DNA of 7,306 nucleotides from Actinomycetota bacterium (GTDB lineage Bacteria; Actinomycetota; Acidimicrobiia; Spongiisociales; UBA11373). Below, piece by piece: positions 1 to 5,663 of the stretch (position 1 is its first letter; every line of letters starts with the position of its first letter). The notes beneath the pieces are model-generated. The model worked only from the letters and a program-made list of their open reading frames with translations, was not told where the DNA came from and searched no databases. The stretch lies in assembly GCA_003486285.1 (NCBI GenBank), contig DNGH01000122.1, forward strand, positions 1 through 7,306, in the 5' to 3' direction. The position numbers and the translations under genes were made by a program.

Positions 1-239
1 CCGGTTGCGAGGACGGGGTCGATTTCGGCGAGTGTGACGTCGATGCCCAGGGCGGTGGCCGTGGCGAGGGTGGTGCGTCCATCGGGATCGTCACCGACGC
101 GGGTGACCAGCATCGCCCGCCAGCCCCGTGCGGCGAGATGTGCCGCCACGTGCAAGGGAGCGCCGGCGACGACGCGCTCGCTGGGGTACTCGTCGATGAG
201 CGTCTCGCCGAAGACGAGTGCGGTCGGGTGCGCAGTCAC
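1..239 (-). CDS. PfkB-family carbohydrate kinase, N-terminal part (cut by window edge)
   Basis: About 79 N-terminal residues are visible; the rest lies beyond position 1. The protein opens with the PfkB/ribokinase pattern: a first strand with FGETLIDEYP, then AGAPLHVAAHLAARGW (roughly residues 23-38, the conserved GGAPxNVAxxLAxLG sugar-binding region) and LVTRVGDDPDG. Family members phosphorylate sugars such as fructose or adenosine-like substrates with ATP in the cytosol. The FGE..IDEYP and GAP.xVA pattern resembles bacterial fructokinase-like members, but the ATP-binding and catalytic Asp motifs are C-terminal and not visible, so the substrate is open. The usual Asn of GAPxN is His here. 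The GTG start at 239-237 is well supported, because an in-frame TAG lies only 12 nt upstream (codon 251-249). There is no Shine-Dalgarno sequence, and a TAGCCT hexamer ends 6 nt before the GTG, suggesting leaderless translation. The gene is divergent from the tRNA. Confidence 0.85.
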   Translation of the reverse strand, partial: MTAHPTALVFGETLIDEYPSERVVAGAPLHVAAHLAARGWRAMLVTRVGDDPDGRTTLATATALGIDVTLAEIDPVLAT

Positions 240-245
240 GAGGCG

Positions 246-251
246 AGGCTA
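246..251 (-). promoter_or_regulatory. Putative -10 element (TAGCCT) of the PfkB-family kinase gene
   Basis: On the minus strand TAGCCT is followed by exactly 6 nt (CGCCTC) and then the GTG start. This places the expected transcription start on the first base of the start codon. No convincing -35 box is visible. The same spacing recurs at three other genes in the window. Confidence 0.45.
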
Positions 252-277
252 TCGCCGCCCTGGTTCCGCCGGGGCGC

Positions 278-283
278 TACCTT
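278..283 (+). promoter_or_regulatory. Putative -10 element (TACCTT) of tRNA-Lys
   Basis: TACCTT is followed by 6 nt (CGTCAC) and then G290, the first base of the mature tRNA. If it is a -10 element, transcription would begin at or next to the mature 5' end. No clear -35 hexamer is seen. The 50-bp divergent gap also carries the kinase promoter on the other strand. Confidence 0.4.
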
Positions 284-289
284 CGTCAC

Positions 290-363
290 GGGCCGGTAGC
301 TCAATCAGGTAGAGCAACGGGCTTTTAACCCGGCGGTTGTGGGTTCGATTCCCACCCGGCCCA
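290..363 (+). tRNA. tRNA-Lys (anticodon UUU)
   Basis: A full cloverleaf can be folded by hand. The acceptor stem GGGCCGG (290-296) pairs with CCGGCCC (356-362), with A363 as discriminator. The D stem GCTC (299-302) pairs with GAGC (312-315). The anticodon stem 317-321 pairs with 329-333, except for one A-G mismatch at its outer pair. The loop is CTTTTAA with anticodon TTT at 324-326, reading Lys AAA/AAG codons. The variable loop is 5 nt (334-338). The T stem GTGGG/CCCAC encloses TTCGATT (344-350). CCA is not encoded, since A363 is followed by CGG, so it must be added after transcription. Confidence 0.97.
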
Positions 364-412
364 CGGGGCGACTGGGACTGATGGCCCCTGCCTGCCACCC
401 ACCGGCGGGGGA

Positions 413-418
413 TACCAT
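413..418 (+). promoter_or_regulatory. Putative -10 element (TACCAT) upstream of the TIR remnant and channel gene
   Basis: GATACCAT lies between the tRNA and the TIR-remnant ORF. With the usual 6-nt gap, transcription would start near position 425, leaving a leader of about 32 nt before GTG 457. A run of G at 445-449 could serve as a weak ribosome binding site. No -35 box is evident. This would be the only visible promoter for the downstream channel gene. Confidence 0.3.
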
Positions 419-456
419 CGACTTGGGGATGGACGACCCGTCACGGGGGTCCGTCG

Positions 457-639
457 GTGGGCAGCGTCTTCATCAGCTATTCGAGCAAGGACCGCCACCG
501 CGTCGCGGTGAGCGCCGACACCCTGCGCGTCATGGGTCCCGAGGTGGCTGGGGGTGAGGTCGTCGCAGGACGGGCGATTGGACAAGGCGGTCAGCCGGAT
601 GCGGCGGCGGGGGTGGGCCCGCCGGCAAGCGTGGAGTGA
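457..639 (+). pseudogene. Broken TIR-domain gene remnant
   Basis: The first 28 or so codons from GTG 457 match the start of a bacterial TIR domain: VFISYSSKDRHRVAVSADTL gives strand A (TIR box 1, F-I-S-Y-S-x-K-D) and helix A, followed by RVMGPEV. The usual next motif, xVWxD in the BB loop, is missing from this frame. Adding one base near 546-547 restores E-V-W-L-G-V and continues into GRLDKAVSRM, which matches helix B of TIR domains. This indicates a single-base deletion. After about residue 60 no TIR sequence is recognisable in any frame, so the catalytic-Glu region is gone and the product cannot be an active NADase. The current frame ends at TGA 637-639, overlapping the possible GTG start of the channel gene (GTGA). 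A short intact protein cannot be excluded, but decay is the better reading. Confidence 0.7.
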
Positions 640-2468
640 CCGTGACCGATGCGACCCGCACGACGCCAAGGACCGGCATGCGGCGGTTCGTGCAGCGGCG
701 GGTGCTTCCATGGTGGCAGACCGTGCGTTGGCCGCTGCTGGGGTTACTCGCAGTGGTGGCCTTCGTCCTGGGCCACCTAGGATTCCGCGAGCACTTCCGC
801 CTGGTCGATGAGCCACGATCGCTGGCGCGGACCTTCTACCTGTCGCTGCAGCTGTTCACGCTCGAATCCGGGTCGCTGGCGCCGCCGACACCGTGGCAGC
901 TGGACGCGGCACGCTTTCTGGCGCCAGCGGTGTCGTTCTCCACGGTCGCCGCGACCTTGGCCACGATCTTTCGCGAGCAGTTCGGATTGGTACGACTCAG
1001 GTTGTTCAGCGGCCACGTCGTGATCTGTGGCCTCGGCCAGAAGGGCGTCCGCCTGGCGATCGCCTTCCGCGATGCCGGTCACCGTGTGGTTGCCATCGAG
1101 CGAGATCACGCCAATGGCGGCGTCGCCGAGTGCCGTCGCCGCGGCGGCGTGGTGTGGATCGGCGATGCCACCGATCCCGCGGTCCTCGCCAAGGCACGGG
1201 TACGAACGGCGGCGTACCTGATCGCGGTGTGTGGCTCGGACTCGGTGAATGCCGAGGTGGCGGTGATCGCGCGCACGGTGGTGCAGGGCCGCCGAGGCGT
1301 GCTGCGTGCCTTCGTACACATCGTCGACGTCGCCCTGTGCGGCCTTCTCAGGGAGCGGGAGCTCGCCGCCCAGGAGGAGCACTCCCTGCGACTGGAGTTC
1401 TTCAACGTCTACGAGTCGGGCAGCCGCGAGCTGCTGCGACGCTTCCCACCCTTCGCCACGCCCGGACTCAGTGATTCTGCGCCGCGCATCGTGGTGGTCG
1501 GGCTGGGACAGATGGGCCGCACCCTGATCGTGCGGGCGGCGGAGATGTGGCGCGAGCGCCGTCCCGGTTCCGAGGTCCGGCTCCGGGTCACCGCGGTGGA
1601 GCGCTCCGCCGACTCGAAGTTGGATCTGCTCGCGGCCCAGTACCCCGCGTTGCAGAGGATCTGTGATCTCGACGCGGTGCCCATCGACATCGAGTCGGCC
1701 GCATTCGAACAGGGCGACTTCCTGGCCGATAGCGAGGGTCGTTTCGACATCGACACCGTGTACGTCTGCGTCGACGACCCGGGCCTGGGCATGGATGCCG
1801 GTCTGGCGCTGCTGCGGCGCATGGCGGGTCGCGACGCGCCGGTCGTGGTTTGCACCGTCCAGAACTCGGGCCTGGCGGCCCTGTTCGTCGCGAGCGCCGC
1901 CCACGAGCGCCTCCACACCTTCTCCCCGTTGGAGGAGACGTGCACGGTCGAGGTCCTGCTCGGCGGCGTGTACGAACTGCTTGCCCGGGCGATCCATGCG
2001 GACTACCTGGCCCTCCAGCGTTTGGAGGGCCAGAGCCCGGGGACCAACCCGGCGGCCGTGGCGTGGGCGTCGCTGCCGGAACACCTCAAGGAGTCGAATC
2101 GAGATCAGGCCGCCGACATCGGGGCCAAGTTGGCGGCAGTCGGTTGCGGAATCGAGCCGCTCACCGACTGGGACGCCGCACTGCTCACACTCTCCGCCGC
2201 GGAAGTGGAGTTGCTGGCACGGATGGAGCACGTGCGCTGGATGAACCATCGTCGTGAGGACGGCTGGAGGTTCCATCGCGGGCCCAAGGACGAAGCACGT
2301 AAGACGCACCCCGATCTCGTGCCGTACGAGGAGCTCACGGAAGCCAAACGGGAGTACGACCGCAACACCGTCCGCGCCATTCCCGCCTTCCTCCGGCGTG
2401 CCGGGTTCCGGATGTATCGGTTGCCGGAGCCGTCCCGGCTCGCAGTCGAGCCAACTCGCCCGGGGTAG
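636..2468 (+). CDS. Two-helix membrane protein with tandem RCK/TrkA-N NAD-binding domains and C-terminal RyR domain
   Basis: The 610-residue product has a basic N-terminus, a first membrane helix (about residues 33-49), a pore-loop-like stretch TFYLSLQLFTLESG (66-79) and a second helix (about 93-112). It therefore has the layout of a 2TM ion channel, but without the TVGYGD potassium filter. A first Rossmann domain begins at residue 127, with nucleotide-binding GLGQKG (132-137), an acidic strand end in AIERD and the GDATDP motif. A second one has GLGQMG at 289-294. Residues about 521-593 match the RyR domain (EHVRW, GW, HPDLVPYEEL, YDRN), known from ryanodine receptors and found in bacteria beside nucleotide-signalling proteins. 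The role inferred is a ligand-gated membrane conductance responding to NAD-type nucleotides. The start is GTG 636; GTG 642, two codons on, has GGAG at 633-636 and is equally plausible. It directly follows the TIR remnant. Confidence 0.88.
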   Translation: MTVTDATRTTPRTGMRRFVQRRVLPWWQTVRWPLLGLLAVVAFVLGHLGFREHFRLVDEPRSLARTFYLSLQLFTLESGSLAPPTPWQLDAARFLAPAVSFSTVAATLATIFREQFGLVRLRLFSGHVVICGLGQKGVRLAIAFRDAGHRVVAIERDHANGGVAECRRRGGVVWIGDATDPAVLAKARVRTAAYLIAVCGSDSVNAEVAVIARTVVQGRRGVLRAFVHIVDVALCGLLRERELAAQEEHSLRLEFFNVYESGSRELLRRFPPFATPGLSDSAPRIVVVGLGQMGRTLIVRAAEMWRERRPGSEVRLRVTAVERSADSKLDLLAAQYPALQRICDLDAVPIDIESAAFEQGDFLADSEGRFDIDTVYVCVDDPGLGMDAGLALLRRMAGRDAPVVVCTVQNSGLAALFVASAAHERLHTFSPLEETCTVEVLLGGVYELLARAIHADYLALQRLEGQSPGTNPAAVAWASLPEHLKESNRDQAADIGAKLAAVGCGIEPLTDWDAALLTLSAAEVELLARMEHVRWMNHRREDGWRFHRGPKDEARKTHPDLVPYEELTEAKREYDRNTVRAIPAFLRRAGFRMYRLPEPSRLAVEPTRPG

Positions 2469-2516
2469 CCGACGATGCCCCCAAGCAAGCTGCTGGCACC
2501 AACGCCGGCCGCGGGG

Positions 2517-2522
2517 TAGGCT
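2517..2522 (+). promoter_or_regulatory. Putative -10 element (TAGGCT) of the lipoprotein gene
   Basis: GGGTAGGCT sits in the 90-bp gap after the channel gene. The predicted transcription start is near 2529, giving a leader of about 30 nt that contains the ribosome binding site. No strong -35 hexamer is seen. Confidence 0.35.
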
Positions 2523-2543
2523 CGCCGAACGTTTCCCGGCTAC

Positions 2544-2549
2544 GAGGAG
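2544..2549 (+). promoter_or_regulatory. Ribosome binding site of the lipoprotein gene
   Basis: GAGGAG ends 9 nt before ATG 2559. It is the clearest Shine-Dalgarno sequence in the window and favours ATG 2559 over the in-frame ATG at 2568. Confidence 0.6.
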
Positions 2550-2558
2550 TCCCGACCT

Positions 2559-3080
2559 ATGCGCACGATGCGATTGTTCATCGCGGTGGCTGCCCTGGCG
2601 TTGATCGCCACGGCCTGCGGCGATGACGATGCCGCCACGACCACCCAACCCGGCAGCACCGGTACGACGACTGCGACCACGGCTGGCACGCCGACCACGT
2701 CCGGCTCCGCCGGAGGCGGCGCCAACGGGTCGGTCACCTTCCAGATCAGTGGTGACTACGAGACCTCGGGTGAGTTCCCGTTCGTGCCCCAGGCCAGCGC
2801 GTTCAGCAACGGGGGGTGGAGCGCGACGTTCGGGCTGGCCGGCAGCGAGGCGATCCTCGTGATGAACACCATTCCGGGAACACTGACCGTCAGCTATGGC
2901 GACACGGAGGTCGTGATCTCGGGGATCGAGGGGGCCGGATGCAGCTTCGACCTCGACCAGAACGACAGCAACGGTCTCGTCGGCAGCTTCGCATGCTCCG
3001 GGGCGGGCTTCGGTTTCATAAGTCAGACCGGAGCCATGATCACCGTCGACTTCTCAGGTGAGGTGGCGGCGCACCCGTAA
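2559..3080 (+). CDS. Small secreted lipoprotein of unknown function
   Basis: The 173-residue product has a type II signal peptide: basic MRTMR, a hydrophobic core and the lipobox-like ATAC, with Cys20 as the predicted lipidated residue. A Thr/Gly/Ala-rich linker of low complexity (about residues 21-57) follows, as is common in actinobacterial lipoproteins that hold a domain away from the membrane. The remaining 115 or so residues alternate Gly, Ser and hydrophobic residues, suggesting a beta-sandwich. They hold just two cysteines (128 and 146), which could form a disulfide. The ending, with VDFSGEVAA, resembles many short actinobacterial lipoproteins, but I recognise no named family. It has its own ribosome binding site and a likely promoter, so it need not be co-expressed with the channel gene. 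It converges with the minus-strand ORF ending at 3094. Confidence 0.8.
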   Translation: MRTMRLFIAVAALALIATACGDDDAATTTQPGSTGTTTATTAGTPTTSGSAGGGANGSVTFQISGDYETSGEFPFVPQASAFSNGGWSATFGLAGSEAILVMNTIPGTLTVSYGDTEVVISGIEGAGCSFDLDQNDSNGLVGSFACSGAGFGFISQTGAMITVDFSGEVAAHP

Positions 3081-3093
3081 GCCGGCCCGACGC

Positions 3094-3284
3094 CTACAGG
3101 TACCAGAGGTCGCCCTCGAACTCGAAGCCGCGAGCCTCCTGCTCCCATTCGACGCGCTGGTCGATGGGCCACTCGAGGGACAGACCTCGCTTGTTGCCGA
3201 GTCCTCGGCGTCCCCGAAGCCGGTGAGCACTGCCACCTCCTCGGCGATGCTCTCGCCGCTGTCGGCGCGATAACCACGGTTCAC
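3094..3284 (-). pseudogene. Small hypothetical ORF with a frameshift
   Basis: This stretch lies between the lipoprotein stop and the cyclase stop. Read on the minus strand from GTG 3284-3282, it gives VNRGYRADSGESIAEEVAVL, then TGFGDAEDS. From about position 3200 the next frame continues sensibly as GNKRGLSLEWPIDQ and ends FEFEGDLWYL, with a TAG at 3096-3094. One extra G in the run near 3197-3200 would join both halves into a single protein of about 63 residues. The acidic and aromatic composition of the second half looks like real coding sequence. It starts 19 nt after the cyclase stop, so it may belong to the same transcript. I do not recognise the family. It could be an intact gene with a sequencing error, a true frameshift, or the tail of a larger lost gene. 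Confidence 0.45.
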
Positions 3285-3303
3285 GGGCAACGGACCGTGA
3301 TCT

Positions 3304-4158
3304 TCAGTTCGATTTGCCTGTGGCCAGGTAGAGACGACGGGCGCCGATCCCTTTGAGGTCGTGGGCGCCGCGGTCGACATACACGAGATCCCCGTCGCCG
3401 GCGATGGCGCGAGTTACCTCGGATATGAGTACCTCGCCAGGCCCAGCCGAGCCCAGAATCCGCGCCGCCTCGTGCACGCTGATGCCGTGGATGTCGCCCG
3501 AGAGGGTCTCCACTTCACCGGTGTGGATGCCCACCCGAATCGTCAGTCCGAGATGTGGGGCGAGAGCGGCGAGTTCCAGTCCGCACCGGATCGCCCGTCC
3601 GGCGCCGTCGAAGACGGCCAGAGTGCCGTCGCCGGTGGACTTCACCACCTGGCCGCCGTACTCCACGACCACGTCACGCGTTCTCTCGGCCAGCGTGGCG
3701 TTGAGATCGGTCCATTGCAGGTCGCCGCGACGCCGCGCCTCTCCCGATGAATCGACCACGTCGGTGAAGAGGATGGTGGCGATCATCGCCGACCGGTCCG
3801 TCCGGTTCGCCAGCCAGCTCCGGGCTCCTACCCAGTCGATGGCGCGATATGGGGTGTCTCCGACCACCCAGGCATCGTGCCCCGGAGGTATGTCGAACAC
3901 GTCCCCGGCGGCGACATCGAACTCCGTGCCGTCGGTGAGGACGACATGGATCGAGCCCTCCAGGGCATATCCGACGTGATGGGTCGGGCACGACTCGGGG
4001 GCGCCGAGCTCGCCGGCGCTGGTGGACCACCTCCATCCGGGTTCGTGGACCGCCAGAGACACCGAATGGGCTCCGAGCGACAGCCGTTGCGTGATGAGGC
4101 CGTTCCAACGGACCATGTCGTCCGGCTCGGAGAAGCTCCGGACGTGGCGATTCTCCAT
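3304..4158 (-). CDS. Cupin-class III adenylate/guanylate cyclase fusion
   Basis: The 284-residue protein has two domains. Residues about 25-112 form a cupin beta-barrel (THHVGYALEGSIHVVL, then GDVFDIPPGHDAWVVG), a likely small-ligand or metal-binding sensor. Residues about 125-284 form a class III cyclase catalytic domain: ILFTDVVDSS with metal-binding Asp133, VKSTGDG with Lys173 and metal-binding Asp177, RVGIHTGEV (208-216), and DIHGISVHEAARI with Asp222 and Arg233. The Lys/Asp pair fits ATP as substrate, giving cAMP. The transition-state Asn of the usual VNxAAR is His229, a variant found in other actinobacterial cyclases, so activity is likely but unproven. There are no membrane segments, so it is cytosolic. 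It begins 46 bp after the oxidoreductase stop on the same strand. There is no Shine-Dalgarno sequence; TAGGAT lies 6 nt before the ATG, implying its own leaderless transcript. Confidence 0.9.
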   Translation of the reverse strand: MENRHVRSFSEPDDMVRWNGLITQRLSLGAHSVSLAVHEPGWRWSTSAGELGAPESCPTHHVGYALEGSIHVVLTDGTEFDVAAGDVFDIPPGHDAWVVGDTPYRAIDWVGARSWLANRTDRSAMIATILFTDVVDSSGEARRRGDLQWTDLNATLAERTRDVVVEYGGQVVKSTGDGTLAVFDGAGRAIRCGLELAALAPHLGLTIRVGIHTGEVETLSGDIHGISVHEAARILGSAGPGEVLISEVTRAIAGDGDLVYVDRGAHDLKGIGARRLYLATGKSN

Positions 4159-4164
4159 CTTGAG

Positions 4165-4170
4165 ATCCTA
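4165..4170 (-). promoter_or_regulatory. Putative -10 element (TAGGAT) of the cupin-cyclase gene
   Basis: TAGGAT plus 6 nt (CTCAAG) directly precedes the ATG at 4158. It lies in the 46-bp gap behind the oxidoreductase gene, so the cyclase can be transcribed independently. Confidence 0.45.
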
Positions 4171-4204
4171 CGCGATTGGTCTGCCGCGACCCTTGCCGGC
4201 GCTC

Positions 4205-5566
4205 CTAAATCTGCCCCGTCTCCGTCAGCGTGGCCAACTCGCGCTGGTACGCCGGGTCGTCATAGCGGGCGAGCGTAAAGGCGGCAGCGTGCTCGGGAAG
4301 CGGATCGCCGGTGACATGGGCGGCGCCGAGTTCGGCGAGCCCGCAGGCCGCCATGATGCCGAACCCGGACAGGGCCCCGATGACGAACGCGCCCGCGGTC
4401 TGCAGTGGCCCGGCCAGGGGCCGGTTCTCCACGGTCTTGGTGTAGTACCCGCCGTCGACGACCTGCTGCGGCATGTGGTCGAGGTAACGCGCCATCGCCG
4501 GGAACATCGCCGCCAGTCCCCGAATGACGACCTCGCCGTAGAGCGGATCGACCGGGAGCGGCCATACCGGCTCGAGCACCTGGCGGTGGTACTCCCACAG
4601 CGCCAGCACCCACGGCGAGCCGGTGCCTCCTTCGGGACGGCCGTGGCAGGCGCTCGGCATCTCTCCGAGCAGGTCGTGACGATCTGCGGCGGCGAGGTGC
4701 TCGCGCTCCTCCATCGACCAGTCGAGACGCTGCGGGTCGTGCCAGATGAGCAGTCCGGCGTCGCGGGGGAAGACGCCGAGCGTGTCGCGGAACCCGACCT
4801 TGAGATGCACCTCGGAGTGCACCGGCAGCGACTCGCCGAGCAGACCGGCCACCGGGGCGAGCATCGGGCCGGCGGCGTCGACGAAGGCACCACAGTCGAT
4901 GGCGGTGGCGTCGTCGAGGGTGACGCCGGTCACCTTGCCTGCGGTCCTCACCGCGACGACGCGGCGAGGAAGCAAGGTGACCCCGGCGGTGCGGGCGCGA
5001 TCGAGCAGATAAGCCCCGAGTTGTTGAGCGGAGAGGAACCCGGCACGGCGCACGTGGAGGGCGCCCACCGTCTTCTCGCTGATCCCGGGAAACTGGCGCT
5101 GCAGCAGTGCCTGATCGGTGATCAGGTCGGTGCCGGTCGGAGCGGCCTCCCACTCATCCGCCGCAGCCGGAGAGTACGGGGGATCGCCGGCCTCGCCGCG
5201 ATGCACCCGCATCGGTCCCGACCCGAACTCCGCGGCGCGTTCGGCCCCCGCCTGCAACGCGGCGAGTCGCTCTGGCGAGGCGGTGGCGTACAGGTAACCG
5301 CGGCGGTTCATCCCGAAGGCGTTGCCGCTTTCGCCGGCAAGTTCCTCGAGGAGGTCGATCGACCGATTGACCAGGCGAACCATCGGCTGGTTGGGCCACA
5401 GGTTGCGGTAGCACTCGGTCGACTTGTCCGAGGTGAGGGTGAGTGGCGGTAGGGGATCGCACAGCACGACGCGCGCCACCCCGGAGCGGACCGCGAGGAA
5501 GTAGGCAGTCGCCACTCCGGCGATCCCGGCCCCCGCAATCACGACATCGGCGGATCGACGGGACAT
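4205..5566 (-). CDS. FAD-dependent oxidoreductase, DAO family
   Basis: From ATG 5566 the protein is 453 residues, a normal size for the D-amino-acid-oxidase/glycine-oxidase/sarcosine-oxidase fold. The N-terminus carries the FAD dinucleotide-binding motif VVIAGAGIAGVATAYF (GAGIAG at residues 12-17). Next comes SDKSTECYRNLWPNQPMVRL, a motif I associate with a subgroup of actinobacterial DAO-like enzymes, then RRGYLY. Near the C-terminus YYTKTVENRPLAGPL and VIGALSGFGIMAACG match the second FAD-contacting segment. Such enzymes oxidise C-N bonds of amino acids or amines and pass electrons to oxygen or a quinone. The substrate cannot be told here. The frame stays open upstream through the repeat array, but ATG 5566 is chosen because the FAD motif follows directly and TATCCT lies 6 nt before it. 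No Shine-Dalgarno sequence is present. It is divergent from the repair fusion gene. Confidence 0.9.
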   Translation of the reverse strand: MSRRSADVVIAGAGIAGVATAYFLAVRSGVARVVLCDPLPPLTLTSDKSTECYRNLWPNQPMVRLVNRSIDLLEELAGESGNAFGMNRRGYLYATASPERLAALQAGAERAAEFGSGPMRVHRGEAGDPPYSPAAADEWEAAPTGTDLITDQALLQRQFPGISEKTVGALHVRRAGFLSAQQLGAYLLDRARTAGVTLLPRRVVAVRTAGKVTGVTLDDATAIDCGAFVDAAGPMLAPVAGLLGESLPVHSEVHLKVGFRDTLGVFPRDAGLLIWHDPQRLDWSMEEREHLAAADRHDLLGEMPSACHGRPEGGTGSPWVLALWEYHRQVLEPVWPLPVDPLYGEVVIRGLAAMFPAMARYLDHMPQQVVDGGYYTKTVENRPLAGPLQTAGAFVIGALSGFGIMAACGLAELGAAHVTGDPLPEHAAAFTLARYDDPAYQRELATLTETGQI

Positions 5567-5572
5567 GGAGCG

Positions 5573-5578
5573 AGGATA
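5573..5578 (-). promoter_or_regulatory. Putative -10 element (TATCCT) of the oxidoreductase gene
   Basis: On the minus strand TATCCT plus 6 nt (CGCTCC) precedes the ATG at 5566, placing the expected transcription start on the start codon. The -35 position falls at the edge of the heptamer array. Confidence 0.45.
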
Positions 5579-5596
5579 AGCCCAGCCGACAGCCGA

Positions 5597-5652
5597 ACCC
5601 GGCGCCCGGCACCCGGCACCCGGTACCTGGCACCCGGCACCCGGCACCCGAT
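5597..5652. repeat. Eight tandem 7-bp repeats (ACCCGGC) between divergent genes
   Basis: Eight consecutive heptamers keep perfect 7-bp phase from 5597 to 5652. Four match ACCCGGC exactly (5597, 5611, 5632, 5639). The others are GCCCGGC, ACCCGGT, ACCTGGC and ACCCGAT. A GGTACC palindrome (5622-5627) sits at the middle of the array. The array fills most of the space between the two divergent -10 elements and covers both expected -35 regions. The last, diverged unit supplies the T that begins the TACCCT element of the plus-strand gene. It may be a slippage product or a binding site; no function can be assigned. Confidence 0.85.
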
Positions 5653-5657
5653 ACCCT
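5652..5657 (+). promoter_or_regulatory. Putative -10 element (TACCCT) of the repair fusion gene
   Basis: TACCCT plus 6 nt (CGCCCC) precedes GTG 5664. The hexamer overlaps the end of the heptamer array. No Shine-Dalgarno sequence lies before the GTG, consistent with a leaderless mRNA. Confidence 0.45.
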
Positions 5658-5663
5658 CGCCCC

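Noticed and set aside
365..388. GGGGC/GCCCC inverted repeat after the tRNA as a terminator
   Set aside because: The stem is only 5 bp with a 14-nt loop and no T-run follows, so it is weak in GC-rich DNA.
325..816. Minus-strand open frame ending in WESNPQPPG
   Set aside because: That ending is the well-known false translation of a tRNA T-arm. It runs into the tRNA-Lys gene at 290-363.
777..2648. Long open frame on the minus strand opposite the channel gene
   Set aside because: It is an antisense shadow of a GC-rich gene. It has no recognisable domain, while the plus strand encodes a clear RCK-RyR protein.
4022..5452. 476-codon plus-strand open frame across the cyclase and oxidoreductase genes
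   Set aside because: It spans two real minus-strand genes and the gap between them and shows no protein motifs.
5597..5652. Heptamer array as a CRISPR array
   Set aside because: The units are directly adjacent 7-mers with no spacers and no cas genes nearby.
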